A DNA stretch of 64,000 nucleotides from CAYFKJ01 sp964343605 (lineage in GTDB: Bacteria; Pseudomonadota; Alphaproteobacteria; UBA2966), in the NCBI GenBank assembly GCA_964343605.1, contig CAYFKJ010000007.1, forward strand, positions 1 through 64,000, given 5' to 3'. A program made the translations under genes and the position numbers. Positions 54,241 through 61,844 of this stretch are shown here, piece after piece. The notes below the pieces were generated by a model, which saw only the letters and a program-made list of their open reading frames with translations, made no database searches and was not told the DNA's origin. Position 1 is the stretch's first letter. Every line of letters begins with the position of its first letter.

Positions 54241-54969
54241 GTGCTTGAATTGGTGTTGGGATATCTCGCCGGGTTGCTGACGCTGATCAATCCCTGCGTT
54301 CTTCCCGTTCTGCCCATCGTGCTGGCCTCATCGCTGCAGGCGGACCGGCGGGGACCGTTGGCATTGGCGGCAGGGCTCAGCCTGTCCTTCGTCGTGGTCG
54401 GCATGTTCGTGTTGGTGGCGGGGGCGTCCGTCGGTCTCGACCAACGCCTTATGACGACGACGGGCGCCTGGCTGATGATCGGGTTTGGCGTGGTTCTTCT
54501 GGTGCCGCGCCTAAATGACGGATTTGCCGCCCTGGCGGCGGGACTTGCCGCCCGCGCCGATACGGGCCTGCGCGGACTTGAGGAAGGTGGGGCGACCACG
54601 AGCCTTGGCGGTCAGTTCATCGGCGGCTTTCTGCTGGGGGCAATTTGGTCGCCCTGCATCGGACCCACACTCGGCGGCGCCATCGCGCTGGCCTCGCAAG
54701 GGGAAAGCCTGGTCCGGGCGGGCGGCGTCATGGCGACATTCGCACTGGGTGTCTCCAGCGTTATCCTGGCGCTGGCATTCGGCGCCCGCGAGGTCATACG
54801 GCGGCGGCAACAAGCGTTCGGATACCTTTCCGAGCGCGCCAAACCCGTCCTGGGGATCACGTTTTTGTGTGTCGGCGCCGGCATTTTATTGGGCGTTGAC
54901 CATTGGCTGGAGGGCCGTATTTTGAATATCCTGCCGATCTGGTTGCAGGATTTATCGGTTTCGATATGA
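54241..54969 (+). CDS. CcdA/DsbD-type membrane thiol-reductant transporter
   Basis: 242 residues from GTG 54241, chosen because GGAG lies 6 nt upstream; a TTG four codons earlier is the alternative. Six membrane helices. The two redox cysteines of the family are present in the first half (TLINPCVLPVLP) and in the middle (AIWSPCIGPTLG), each with the neighbouring Pro residues that mark CcdA/DsbD. The protein carries electrons from cytoplasmic thioredoxin to a periplasmic acceptor. That acceptor is very likely the thioredoxin-like protein encoded 18 bp downstream. No other cytochrome-c maturation gene is present, so a dedicated redox role is more likely than a general one. Confidence 0.9.
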   Translation: MLELVLGYLAGLLTLINPCVLPVLPIVLASSLQADRRGPLALAAGLSLSFVVVGMFVLVAGASVGLDQRLMTTTGAWLMIGFGVVLLVPRLNDGFAALAAGLAARADTGLRGLEEGGATTSLGGQFIGGFLLGAIWSPCIGPTLGGAIALASQGESLVRAGGVMATFALGVSSVILALAFGAREVIRRRQQAFGYLSERAKPVLGITFLCVGAGILLGVDHWLEGRILNILPIWLQDLSVSI

Positions 54970-54987
54970 GAAAGGGAGGAGTTGAGT

Positions 54988-55422
54988 TTGAAAAAAATTG
55001 GATTGCTGGTGGCGGGCGCCCTGGTGCTGATGGGCGCCGCGGCCGCAAACGCGGAGAGCACTGACACTCCCTATTCGCCCAAAATTCTTGATGCGGCGCT
55101 TGCCGAGGGCTGTGCGGTCGTCCTTGATTTCGGCGCCAAGTGGTGAGGCACCTGCCAGCGCCAGGTCCGTGTGATCCGGCAACTGAGATCAGGCAACGCC
55201 GACTACGACAGGAAAATCGCCTTTATTTATGCTGACTGGGACGTTCACGCACGCTCCCCGATCACGAAAAAGCTGAAGGTCGTCAGGCGCTCGACGCTGG
55301 TCATGCTCTCGCCGAAAGGGGAACTGGCGCGCGTGGTGGCGCAAACCAGTGAAAGCGCCTTGAAGGGACTTCTCGACAAGGCTCCCGAACGACCGGCCGG
55401 CGCCAAAGCCTGTACGTCGTAA
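54988..55422 (+). CDS. Exported thioredoxin-like selenoprotein candidate (in-frame TGA in the redox motif)
   Basis: 144 residues if TGA 55144-55146 is read as selenocysteine. TTG 54988 follows GGGAGGA by 8 nt. Signal peptide MKKIGLLVAGALVLMGAAAA, cut after ANA. The thioredoxin strand AVVLDFGAKW leads to W52-U53-G54-T55-C56, where family members have W-C-x-T-C. The frame continues with RKIAFIYADWDV, the RRSTLVMLSPKGELARVV segment and the terminal helix SALKGLLDKA; relatives paired with CcdA share S-T-L in place of the cis-Pro. The window's other genes use TGA as a normal stop, so code reassignment is unlikely. A possible SECIS lies 10-39 nt after the TGA. The alternative is a nonsense mutation or a sequencing error at exactly this codon. 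Confidence 0.8.
55144..55146 (+). other. Proposed selenocysteine codon (TGA)
   Basis: It replaces the first Cys of the thioredoxin CxxC motif: TGG-TGA-GGC-ACC-TGC. It is the only stop in the frame between the start at 54988 and TAA at 55420. The base after TGA is G. Confidence 0.75.
55156..55185 (+). promoter_or_regulatory. Putative bacterial SECIS stem-loop
   Basis: Folded by hand: CAG/CTG (55156-58 with 55183-85), a small internal loop, GCC/GGC (55160-62 with 55178-80), an A-C mismatch, GGTC/GATC (55164-67 with 55173-76, one G-U pair) and the 5-nt loop CGTGT. The apical loop starts 22 nt after the TGA and has G at its second position, within the rules described for bacterial SECIS elements. 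A competing hairpin ACCTG/CAGGT at 55150-55166 exists. Confidence 0.5.
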
Positions 55423-55558
55423 CGCCTGCCGGCCCAAACATAATAGCGTCTGCATTGGCGGGGGTATCAGTCGAACACCGTTCAATCTTTCTCCAACACC
55501 GTGTTAGGGTAAGATTGCCGTCAGCCGGACTGTGGCATCAACCTGGTAATCACTTTGT

Positions 55559-55576
55559 GGAGGCCGAATCGCCTCC
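55559..55576 (+). promoter_or_regulatory. Small hairpin in the leader of the DUF3299 gene
   Basis: GGAGGC (55559-55564), loop CGAATC, GCCTCC (55571-55576), a perfect 6-bp stem ending 38 bp before the GTG start. It contains a Shine-Dalgarno-like GGAGG that would be sequestered, though the functional site is the separate GGAGGGG at 55602-55608. The 190-bp gap after the thioredoxin gene otherwise shows nothing clear. Confidence 0.35.
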
Positions 55577-55614
55577 GATCATTCTCTGTAATCGCCGCAC
55601 TGGAGGGGATTGTC

Positions 55615-56286
55615 GTGAAGAGTTTTGGTTATGTCCTTGTTGGTGTCGTTCTGATACTTATCCAAGTTTTTTCAGCACAGGCCGGCACTCCGCGCACGTT
55701 GGACTGGGAAGACCTGACACCCTCCATGGATGACCTGGCCAAGCGGTTCGACCATCTGACCGACGAACAATTGGGTAATCTCAATGAGTTGCACAGTCTC
55801 AAGCAGTGGCGCCAGGTCGTGGGCGACAAGGTCATCGTCAGCGATGGCGTGAAGGAGGAAATCGCCGAGTTGGAAGAAATTCTTCAGGCGCAAAACCTCG
55901 ATGTCGAGGACCTGTTGGTAAAGTTCGAGGCGGCGATGTCGGAATACAAAAGGCGAAGCAATCAACCGGTCAGAGCCCTGGACGACAAGGACGTTCGACT
56001 GCCAGGTTACGTTTTGCCTCTGGAATTCGACGGCACCGCGGTCAGCGAGTTTTTTCTCGTCCCCTATGTCGGCGCGTGTATTCACACGCCGCCGCCCGCC
56101 GCCAACCAGATCGTACTCGTTAAACTCAATCAAACCTACAAACCGGACGGATTATACGAGCCGGTATGGGTCACCGGAAAAATGAAGATCGTCAAAAGCC
56201 AACACGAACTCGGTTACAGGGACGGTGTCGGCTCGGTCACCTCGACCTATCAGTTGAACGGCATTCGGATTGCCCCCTTCAAATAG
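55615..56286 (+). CDS. DUF3299-family exported protein
   Basis: 223 residues from GTG 55615, supported by GGAGGGG 6 nt upstream. Signal peptide VKSFGYVLVGVVLILIQVFS, cut near AQA. The mature part includes LDWEDLTPSMDDL and the C-terminal core DKDVRLPGYVLPLEFDGTAV, then FFLVPYVGACIHTPPPAANQ with a conserved Cys-His pair, and PVWVTGKMKI. These are DUF3299 hallmarks. Such proteins are often encoded beside ZrgA and MacB/FtsX-like ABC genes, as here, which supports a role in periplasmic metal handling. The reaction is unknown. Confidence 0.88.
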   Translation: MKSFGYVLVGVVLILIQVFSAQAGTPRTLDWEDLTPSMDDLAKRFDHLTDEQLGNLNELHSLKQWRQVVGDKVIVSDGVKEEIAELEEILQAQNLDVEDLLVKFEAAMSEYKRRSNQPVRALDDKDVRLPGYVLPLEFDGTAVSEFFLVPYVGACIHTPPPAANQIVLVKLNQTYKPDGLYEPVWVTGKMKIVKSQHELGYRDGVGSVTSTYQLNGIRIAPFK

Positions 56287-56312
56287 CCGATTGCCTGCAG
56301 CCGGAAAATCAA

Positions 56313-56921
56313 ATGCGAACATCGTATTGTCTTGCACTCGGTATCCGTAACCGCTTGCTGCGCAGTTCATTCCCGATTGCTCTATCGGTCGTCGGTTTGG
56401 CCCTAACGTCGGGCACGCATGCCGGACCCCATCGGCATGGCGTCAGCGAACTGCTCATGGCGTTGGACGGGAATAACCTAACCCTGGAACTTACGGCTCC
56501 CGGCAAGGACATTGCCGGTTTCGAGAATGCGCCGAGCACCCGCGAACAGAAAGAGTTTTACGCGAAAATCGTCGCAGTCCTGAAATCCGCGGGAATGATG
56601 TTCAGTCTGAGCGAGGAGGCTGCTTGCCGCATCGGTAACGTCCGCGTACTCAAACAGTTGAGCAATGAGCACGAGTCTGCGCACGCTGACGACGAACGCG
56701 ACGAAATCGAAGAGAACAAGACCCACAATGACGAGGACGAGCACGGTGAGTTTCGCATCAGATATTCCTACACGTGCGACAATCCGCATAAACTGACGAT
56801 GATTGAGGTTATCGCGTTCCAACGGTTCGCTGCCATGCAGGCGATCGAATTGACGTTCATCGGGCCAAAGGGGCAGGCTGTCCGGCGCTTGACCCGGCAG
56901 AAGCCGGCAACGATGCTATGA
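56313..56921 (+). CDS. ZrgA/DUF2796-family periplasmic zinc-uptake protein
   Basis: 202 residues from ATG 56313. The signal peptide is long (to about GTHAG). The mature N-terminus, PHRHGVSELLMALDGNNLTL with the following ELTAPGKDIAGFENAP, is the DUF2796/ZrgA signature. A His/Asp/Glu-rich loop (NEHESAHADDERDEIEEN, then HNDEDEHGEF) is a likely metal-binding segment. A Cys lies on either side of it (EAACRIG and SYTCDNPHK). In Vibrio cholerae ZrgA works with an ABC transporter in zinc uptake. The downstream ATPase and permease fit that model. Confidence 0.9.
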   Translation: MRTSYCLALGIRNRLLRSSFPIALSVVGLALTSGTHAGPHRHGVSELLMALDGNNLTLELTAPGKDIAGFENAPSTREQKEFYAKIVAVLKSAGMMFSLSEEAACRIGNVRVLKQLSNEHESAHADDERDEIEENKTHNDEDEHGEFRIRYSYTCDNPHKLTMIEVIAFQRFAAMQAIELTFIGPKGQAVRRLTRQKPATML

Positions 56922-56961
56922 CACCCAAAGCGTTGCGCACCACTGCCGGATTGCCGCGGCA

Positions 56962-57660
56962 ATGATCGAGCTTGAAGAGATCGAGTTCCGGTGGCGGCCG
57001 GCCGATCCGCCCGTTCTGAGCATTCCCAGGCTTTCTATCGCGGCGGGCGAGAAGGTGTTTTTGCAAGGACCATCGGGTAGTGGCAAGACTAGCCTCTTGA
57101 GCTTGCTGGGGGGGATTGTGCAGCCGCAACGTGGCCGCATCCAAATCCTGGATCAAGATCTTTTCGAATTGTCTGCCGCCGGTAGGGATCGGTTCCGAGC
57201 CGATCACATGGGCATTATCTTTCAGGTATTTAATTTGGTGCCGTATTTATCGCTTGTCGACAATGTGGGACTGCCTTGCCTTTTTTCCCGCCGGCGCCAC
57301 ACAAAGGCCTGCGAAAGACACGGATCGGTCAAGGAGATCGCGGCGGCACTACTGGCCGCCCTCGATGTTCCGCTGAACTCCCTTTCGGGCGTTGCGGTTT
57401 CGGAACTCAGCGCCGGCCAGCAGCAGCGGGTTGCAGTGGCGCGGGCATTAATCGGAAATCCGGAAATTATCATCGCCGACGAGCCGACCTCGGCATTGGA
57501 CGAAGGGAACGCATCTCTGTTCCTGGATCTGCTTTTCCAGCAGGTCTCGCAGCGCGGATCGACACTAATTTTCGTCAGTCACGACGTTCGATTGGCGTCC
57601 CATTTCGATCGTAGTTTAACAATGTCCGATTTGCAGCAAGGCGTCGGAGGACAGCCATGA
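56962..57660 (+). CDS. MacB/LolD-type ABC transporter ATPase of the ZrgA locus
   Basis: 232 residues. Walker A GPSGSGKTS, Q-loop FQVFNLVPYLSLVDNV, signature LSAGQQQRVAVARALIG, Walker B IIIADEPTSALD and the switch His VSHD are all present. The layout matches ATPases that drive FtsX/MacB-type permeases. The ribosome-binding site before ATG 56962 is weak. The stop overlaps the permease start by 4 nt (ATGA), so both are made together. In zinc-uptake loci of this type the pair acts with the periplasmic ZrgA. Confidence 0.92.
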   Translation: MIELEEIEFRWRPADPPVLSIPRLSIAAGEKVFLQGPSGSGKTSLLSLLGGIVQPQRGRIQILDQDLFELSAAGRDRFRADHMGIIFQVFNLVPYLSLVDNVGLPCLFSRRRHTKACERHGSVKEIAAALLAALDVPLNSLSGVAVSELSAGQQQRVAVARALIGNPEIIIADEPTSALDEGNASLFLDLLFQQVSQRGSTLIFVSHDVRLASHFDRSLTMSDLQQGVGGQP

Positions 57661-58928
57661 GTTCTTCGTTGGTCCTCGTGCCGCTGGCTATGAAAAGTCT
57701 TTGGAATCGTCGGGGCACCGCACTCCTGACCATTCTCTCACTCGCCATGGGCGTGGCGCTCATACTTGGCGTGGAAAACCTGCGCCAGGGCGCGCGGACC
57801 GGTTTCGCCAACACAATTTCCGGCACGGATCTGGTCGTGGGCGCCCGAACCGGATCGATCAATCTCTTGCTCTACTCGGTGTTTCGCGTCGGCAACGCCA
57901 CAAACAACGTTTCCTGGTCCACCTACCGACGGCTCGCCGCACACCGGGATGTCGACTGGGCCATCCCCCTGTCACTGGGCGACAGCCACCGCGGCTTTCG
58001 CGTTGTCGGCACGAATCAGGGCTATTTTCGGCATTACAGGTATGGATTTCGGCAAACGCTGAGTTTCGCTTCGGGCAAGCCGTTTTCTGATCTCTTCGAT
58101 GTCGTGCTGGGTGCGGAGGTCGCCCGCGCTCTGAAATACGACTTGGGCGACAAGATAGTCATTTCCCATGGTTTGGGCGAAATCAATACACAAGACCATG
58201 CAGATAAACCGTTCAGGGTTTCCGGCGTGCTGGCGCCAACCGGAACGCCGGTAGACCACGGCCTCTATGTTTCCCTTGGCGGAATCGAAGCCATGCATAT
58301 CGATTGGCGACAGGGAACGCGTCAGCCCGGTTTGGCGATCAGCCCGGATCGATTGCGAAACCTCGAATTGGAACCGAAGGAAGTTACCGCCGTTCTTATC
58401 GGGTTGAAGTCACGTTTTGCCGTCTTCACCTTGCAGCGGGAAATCAACAATGAAAAGTCGGAACCGTTGATGGCGATTTTGCCCGGCGTTGCCCTGCAAC
58501 AACTGTGGGACTTGATGCGCAACGTCGAATGGGCGTTGTCCGCCATTGCTGCTCTGGTAGCTCTATCCGCAGTCCTCGGCATGCTGGCGATGTTATTGGC
58601 CGGGCTGTCGGAACGAAGGCGAGAGATCGCGATTCTTCGTTCCGTCGGCGCGCGGCCCTGGCAAGTTTTTTTCCTTTTCACGTTGGAGGCGTTGGCGCTG
58701 GTCGTCATCGGCATCATGGTCGGTTTGACATTGCTCCAACTTGCCTATTTCGGCGCGGGATCCTGGCTGGAATCGGCCTACGGCGTCCGCCTAGGGAACA
58801 TCTCATTAGGCTGGAACAACTTGGTCTATCTGTCGGCAATACTGTTTGCGGGATTTCTTTCAGGCCTCTTGCCGTCCTATGCCGCCTACAAACGCTCACT
58901 GACCGATGGCTTGGTGATCCGGCTATAG
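57657..58928 (+). CDS. FtsX/MacB-like ABC permease of the ZrgA locus
   Basis: 423 residues. One N-terminal helix (TALLTILSLAMGVALILGVENL), a large periplasmic domain (about 45-285) and three C-terminal helices with ERRREIAILRSVGARPWQVF, the coupling segment of FtsX-type permeases. FtsX-like proteins usually transmit ATP-driven movement to a periplasmic partner rather than forming a channel; ZrgA and DUF3299 are the obvious candidates here. It ends the locus. Confidence 0.92.
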   Translation: MSSSLVLVPLAMKSLWNRRGTALLTILSLAMGVALILGVENLRQGARTGFANTISGTDLVVGARTGSINLLLYSVFRVGNATNNVSWSTYRRLAAHRDVDWAIPLSLGDSHRGFRVVGTNQGYFRHYRYGFRQTLSFASGKPFSDLFDVVLGAEVARALKYDLGDKIVISHGLGEINTQDHADKPFRVSGVLAPTGTPVDHGLYVSLGGIEAMHIDWRQGTRQPGLAISPDRLRNLELEPKEVTAVLIGLKSRFAVFTLQREINNEKSEPLMAILPGVALQQLWDLMRNVEWALSAIAALVALSAVLGMLAMLLAGLSERRREIAILRSVGARPWQVFFLFTLEALALVVIGIMVGLTLLQLAYFGAGSWLESAYGVRLGNISLGWNNLVYLSAILFAGFLSGLLPSYAAYKRSLTDGLVIRL

Positions 58929-59067
58929 TCAGCGCGCCGGATGTCGGCTATTCGCTGGCATCTGCCGTCGAAGCCACAGTCAGATTTATTCCGATTAACA
59001 TTGAGAAGCAGACATGATCTGTTCCGAAGGATCAGGCCCGCTCCGTTCCGAGATCCGTTTCTTGGCC

Positions 59068-60039
59068 TTAAAACGCCAGCAACAATTTGCCCGCAACCTG
59101 ACGGCTTTCAAGTTGACGGTGCATCTCTTGGACACTGTCAAAATGGATCACGCCGACGATCGGAACATCAAGCCATCCTTCAGCCAACGCGCCCAAGACG
59201 AAATCCATCCCTTTTTTCCATAGGTCGGCATCTGGCATGACATGACTGATGGAGAAGCGGGTGAAGGAAGAGGACGTCGGGAAAACGCGATCGCGGATAT
59301 TGCCGAAAGGCTTCCCTTGCGCTTCGCCGATGTTGATGACATGTCCCAATACCTTGACCGTGTCGAAACTTCTGTCGAGTGTCTCGGCGCCCAGCGAGTC
59401 GATGACGACATCGACCCCCCGTCCATCTGTCATTTCTCTTGCAACCTCGACAAAATCCTCGTTGTTGAGATTGACCACCCGCTCAGCGCCATAGCTCAGC
59501 GGTTTGATTTCCTTGCCTGGCGTCCCCACTGTGCCGATGACCCGGCAACCCGCATGAACAGCCATCTGGACGACCAATAGTCCGACGCCTCCGCCCGCCG
59601 CATTCACCAGTACGACGTCGCCCTTTTTTAACTCATACACTGTGTAGAGCATGTGATAGGCGGTCAGGGCCTGAATGGGGAAAGCGGCCGCAATATCCAA
59701 TCCCAATTCATCGGGGATTTTGGTAACCAGCGATTCGGCGACGATGCACTTTTCCGCATAACCGCCGAAGTTGGGCATCGCCGTAACCCTGTCGCCTACC
59801 TTCAATGAGTTCACGCCGTCACCCAGGCCGATGACCGTGCCGGAAACCTCGAATCCGGGGGTCACCGGAAAATCATAGGGGTGCGGATAAATACCGCTGC
59901 GGACTTGTGTATCGGCCCAGTTACAGCCGGCAAACGAGGTTTCAATCAGCGCTTCCCCCGGCCCCGGTTCCGGATCCGGTACGTCTCGGATCGTGAGGAC
60001 GTCGAAATCCCCGGGTGCATCAACCACAATCGCTCGCAT
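59068..60039 (-). CDS. NADPH:quinone-oxidoreductase-family MDR protein
   Basis: 323 residues. GroES-like domain (MRAIVVDAPGDFDVLTIRDV, with SFAGCNWADTQVRSGIYPH) and Rossmann motif VLVNAAGGGVGLLVVQMAVH. The zinc loop of alcohol dehydrogenases is absent, so it is a quinone-reductase or enoyl-reductase relative. It follows hydantoinase B by 23 bp and probably belongs to the same operon. The substrate is unknown. Confidence 0.92.
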   Translation of the reverse strand: MRAIVVDAPGDFDVLTIRDVPDPEPGPGEALIETSFAGCNWADTQVRSGIYPHPYDFPVTPGFEVSGTVIGLGDGVNSLKVGDRVTAMPNFGGYAEKCIVAESLVTKIPDELGLDIAAAFPIQALTAYHMLYTVYELKKGDVVLVNAAGGGVGLLVVQMAVHAGCRVIGTVGTPGKEIKPLSYGAERVVNLNNEDFVEVAREMTDGRGVDVVIDSLGAETLDRSFDTVKVLGHVINIGEAQGKPFGNIRDRVFPTSSSFTRFSISHVMPDADLWKKGMDFVLGALAEGWLDVPIVGVIHFDSVQEMHRQLESRQVAGKLLLAF

Positions 60040-60062
60040 CGGCAGCCCTCCCGTCCAGCCGT

Positions 60063-61844
60063 CTATGAACCCCGCGCAGCCGTCGTTGCCGCTTCGTCAA
60101 CCGCCAAGTCGTCGGTAAGAACAACGCCGTAATCGGCGAGGGCCTGGTCGCGCGAGAGGTAGCCGTCGACGACGTCTTCGCGCACCAGAGCCGGATCGCG
60201 GTCGAACGGGTTGCCGTACCCACCGCCGCTGGGCCCGACGACTTCGATGCGGTCGCCCGCTCGGGTCGACAGATTGGGCAGTTTGGACGGCATGGGCCGC
60301 TCATTGCCATGTACCGGGCGAAAACTCATGTGAGCCGTTTCGCCGTCGCGGCCGCCATCAAAACCCCAGGGTGCGTGGACGTGGCCTTCGCCCTCGACCG
60401 ACACGCCGCCGTCTTCCAAAAATTCGACTTCCCGCACGGAACCGATGCCGCCGCGCCAGCGGCCGGGGGGACAGGCGTCGTCGCGAAGTTCGTAGCGGTG
60501 CACGCGCAGCGGGAGGTGCGATTCCAAATCTTCGATCGGATTGTTTCGCGTGTTGGCATAGAGGGTATCGACGGCATCCATGCCGTCCTTACCCAGGCGC
60601 CCGCCGTAACACCCTTCGTGTATTTCCATATGAACCCAGTGCTCCCCGTCCCTCAATCCGCTGAAAGACACCACATGCAGATTGCCCACGCCGGCGCTGA
60701 CTTTGTCCGGGACGGCCTGAGCCAAGGCCCGCATCACCGTATCGGCGGCCTGGTTGCCGGTGCAAAAACGCGCGATGGTCGGTGCCGGAAAAACCGGGTT
60801 AACCAGCGATCCTTCCGGAGCGATTATCGTTATGGGGCGGGTCATGCCGCTGTTTTGCGGCACGTGTCCGTGGATGGCCGAATCCAGCAGAATCGACTTC
60901 AATGTCAACCAGACCGCGCAGTCGGTCGTACCCTCCAGCGGCATGTTGATCGGCCGATCGGCAACCTGATCAGCGGTTCCTTCGAAATCAACGGTAATAT
61001 CGCTTCCCATTACCACCAGCGTGACGGTGATCGGCAAGTCGCGGCGTGCCGGATCCTCGCTATCGGTGAATCCGTCGATATACGTTGTCGCCGAGTACTG
61101 TCCGTCGGGAATATCGGATATCGCCTGGCGCATCATGCGCTCGGAGTGATCCATCATGAAATTGGCGGCGGCCGTAATCGTCTCCCGGCCATAGCGATCC
61201 AAGAGTTCCACCAGCCGGTCCGCGCCGATGCGTGCGGCTGCGATTTGCGCATCCATGTCACCGACGACAAGGTCCGACGCGCGAATATTGTCCCGCAGCA
61301 TCTGCCACAAGGGTTCATTGCGCACTCCCCGATCGATAATTTTCAAGGCCAGAAACTGCAGCCCTTCGGCATAGGCGTCGATGGCATCGACAATGCCGCA
61401 ACTGCCGGGAGTCAACGCCCCGATATCGAGATGATGGGCCGTGGTAACGGAAAATCCGACCAAAACCTCGTCATGGTAAACCGGAACGCAGAAGGCGACA
61501 TCCGGACCATGGCTGGCGCCGTGATAGGCGGAGTTATGGATAATCACGTCGCCCGGAGCGAAGGTGTCGCCGCGTTCTTCAAATATCTGTTTGATACCCC
61601 TCACGTACCCGGGGATTGGCCCCGATTGAAGAGGCGTGCTTTGCGGCGTTTCGGCGATTTGGTGACCCTCCGCGTCTGTCAACGCGGCACCGAAATCCTC
61701 GGACTCGCGAATGATGCTGGAATAGGACATGCGCATCAGCTTGTGCCCCATTTCGACGGCAATATTCTCCAGTGCACCCTGAATAACGCTCGCCGTGACC
61801 GCATCAATGTCGACCGAAGCGGGTATTTGTGCCGTGTTCGTCAC
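60063..61844 (-). CDS. Hydantoinase B/oxoprolinase-family protein
   Basis: 593 residues from GTG 61844, which overlaps the stop of the A-subunit gene by 4 nt (GTGA). The HyuB signature is visible in SVIQGALENIAVEMGHKLMRM, then SYSSIIRESEDFGAALTD, and the GDVIIHNSAYHGASHGPDV segment. HyuA and HyuB form an ATP-dependent hydrolase or carboxylase for hydantoins, 5-oxoproline, or acetophenone/acetone-type ketones. This subunit is complete. Which substrate applies is not clear. Confidence 0.92.
   Translation of the reverse strand: MTNTAQIPASVDIDAVTASVIQGALENIAVEMGHKLMRMSYSSIIRESEDFGAALTDAEGHQIAETPQSTPLQSGPIPGYVRGIKQIFEERGDTFAPGDVIIHNSAYHGASHGPDVAFCVPVYHDEVLVGFSVTTAHHLDIGALTPGSCGIVDAIDAYAEGLQFLALKIIDRGVRNEPLWQMLRDNIRASDLVVGDMDAQIAAARIGADRLVELLDRYGRETITAAANFMMDHSERMMRQAISDIPDGQYSATTYIDGFTDSEDPARRDLPITVTLVVMGSDITVDFEGTADQVADRPINMPLEGTTDCAVWLTLKSILLDSAIHGHVPQNSGMTRPITIIAPEGSLVNPVFPAPTIARFCTGNQAADTVMRALAQAVPDKVSAGVGNLHVVSFSGLRDGEHWVHMEIHEGCYGGRLGKDGMDAVDTLYANTRNNPIEDLESHLPLRVHRYELRDDACPPGRWRGGIGSVREVEFLEDGGVSVEGEGHVHAPWGFDGGRDGETAHMSFRPVHGNERPMPSKLPNLSTRAGDRIEVVGPSGGGYGNPFDRDPALVREDVVDGYLSRDQALADYGVVLTDDLAVDEAATTAARGS

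Noticed and set aside
55171..55422. Reading the thioredoxin gene as a short 83-residue protein starting after the TGA
   Set aside because: It would lack the signal peptide, first strand and CxxC region, while an open, well-started frame with those features lies directly upstream in the same phase.
54988..55422. Plain pseudogene with a nonsense mutation
   Set aside because: No other lesion is present, the TGA is exactly at the redox Cys and a SECIS-like stem follows. Not excluded, but less likely than selenocysteine.
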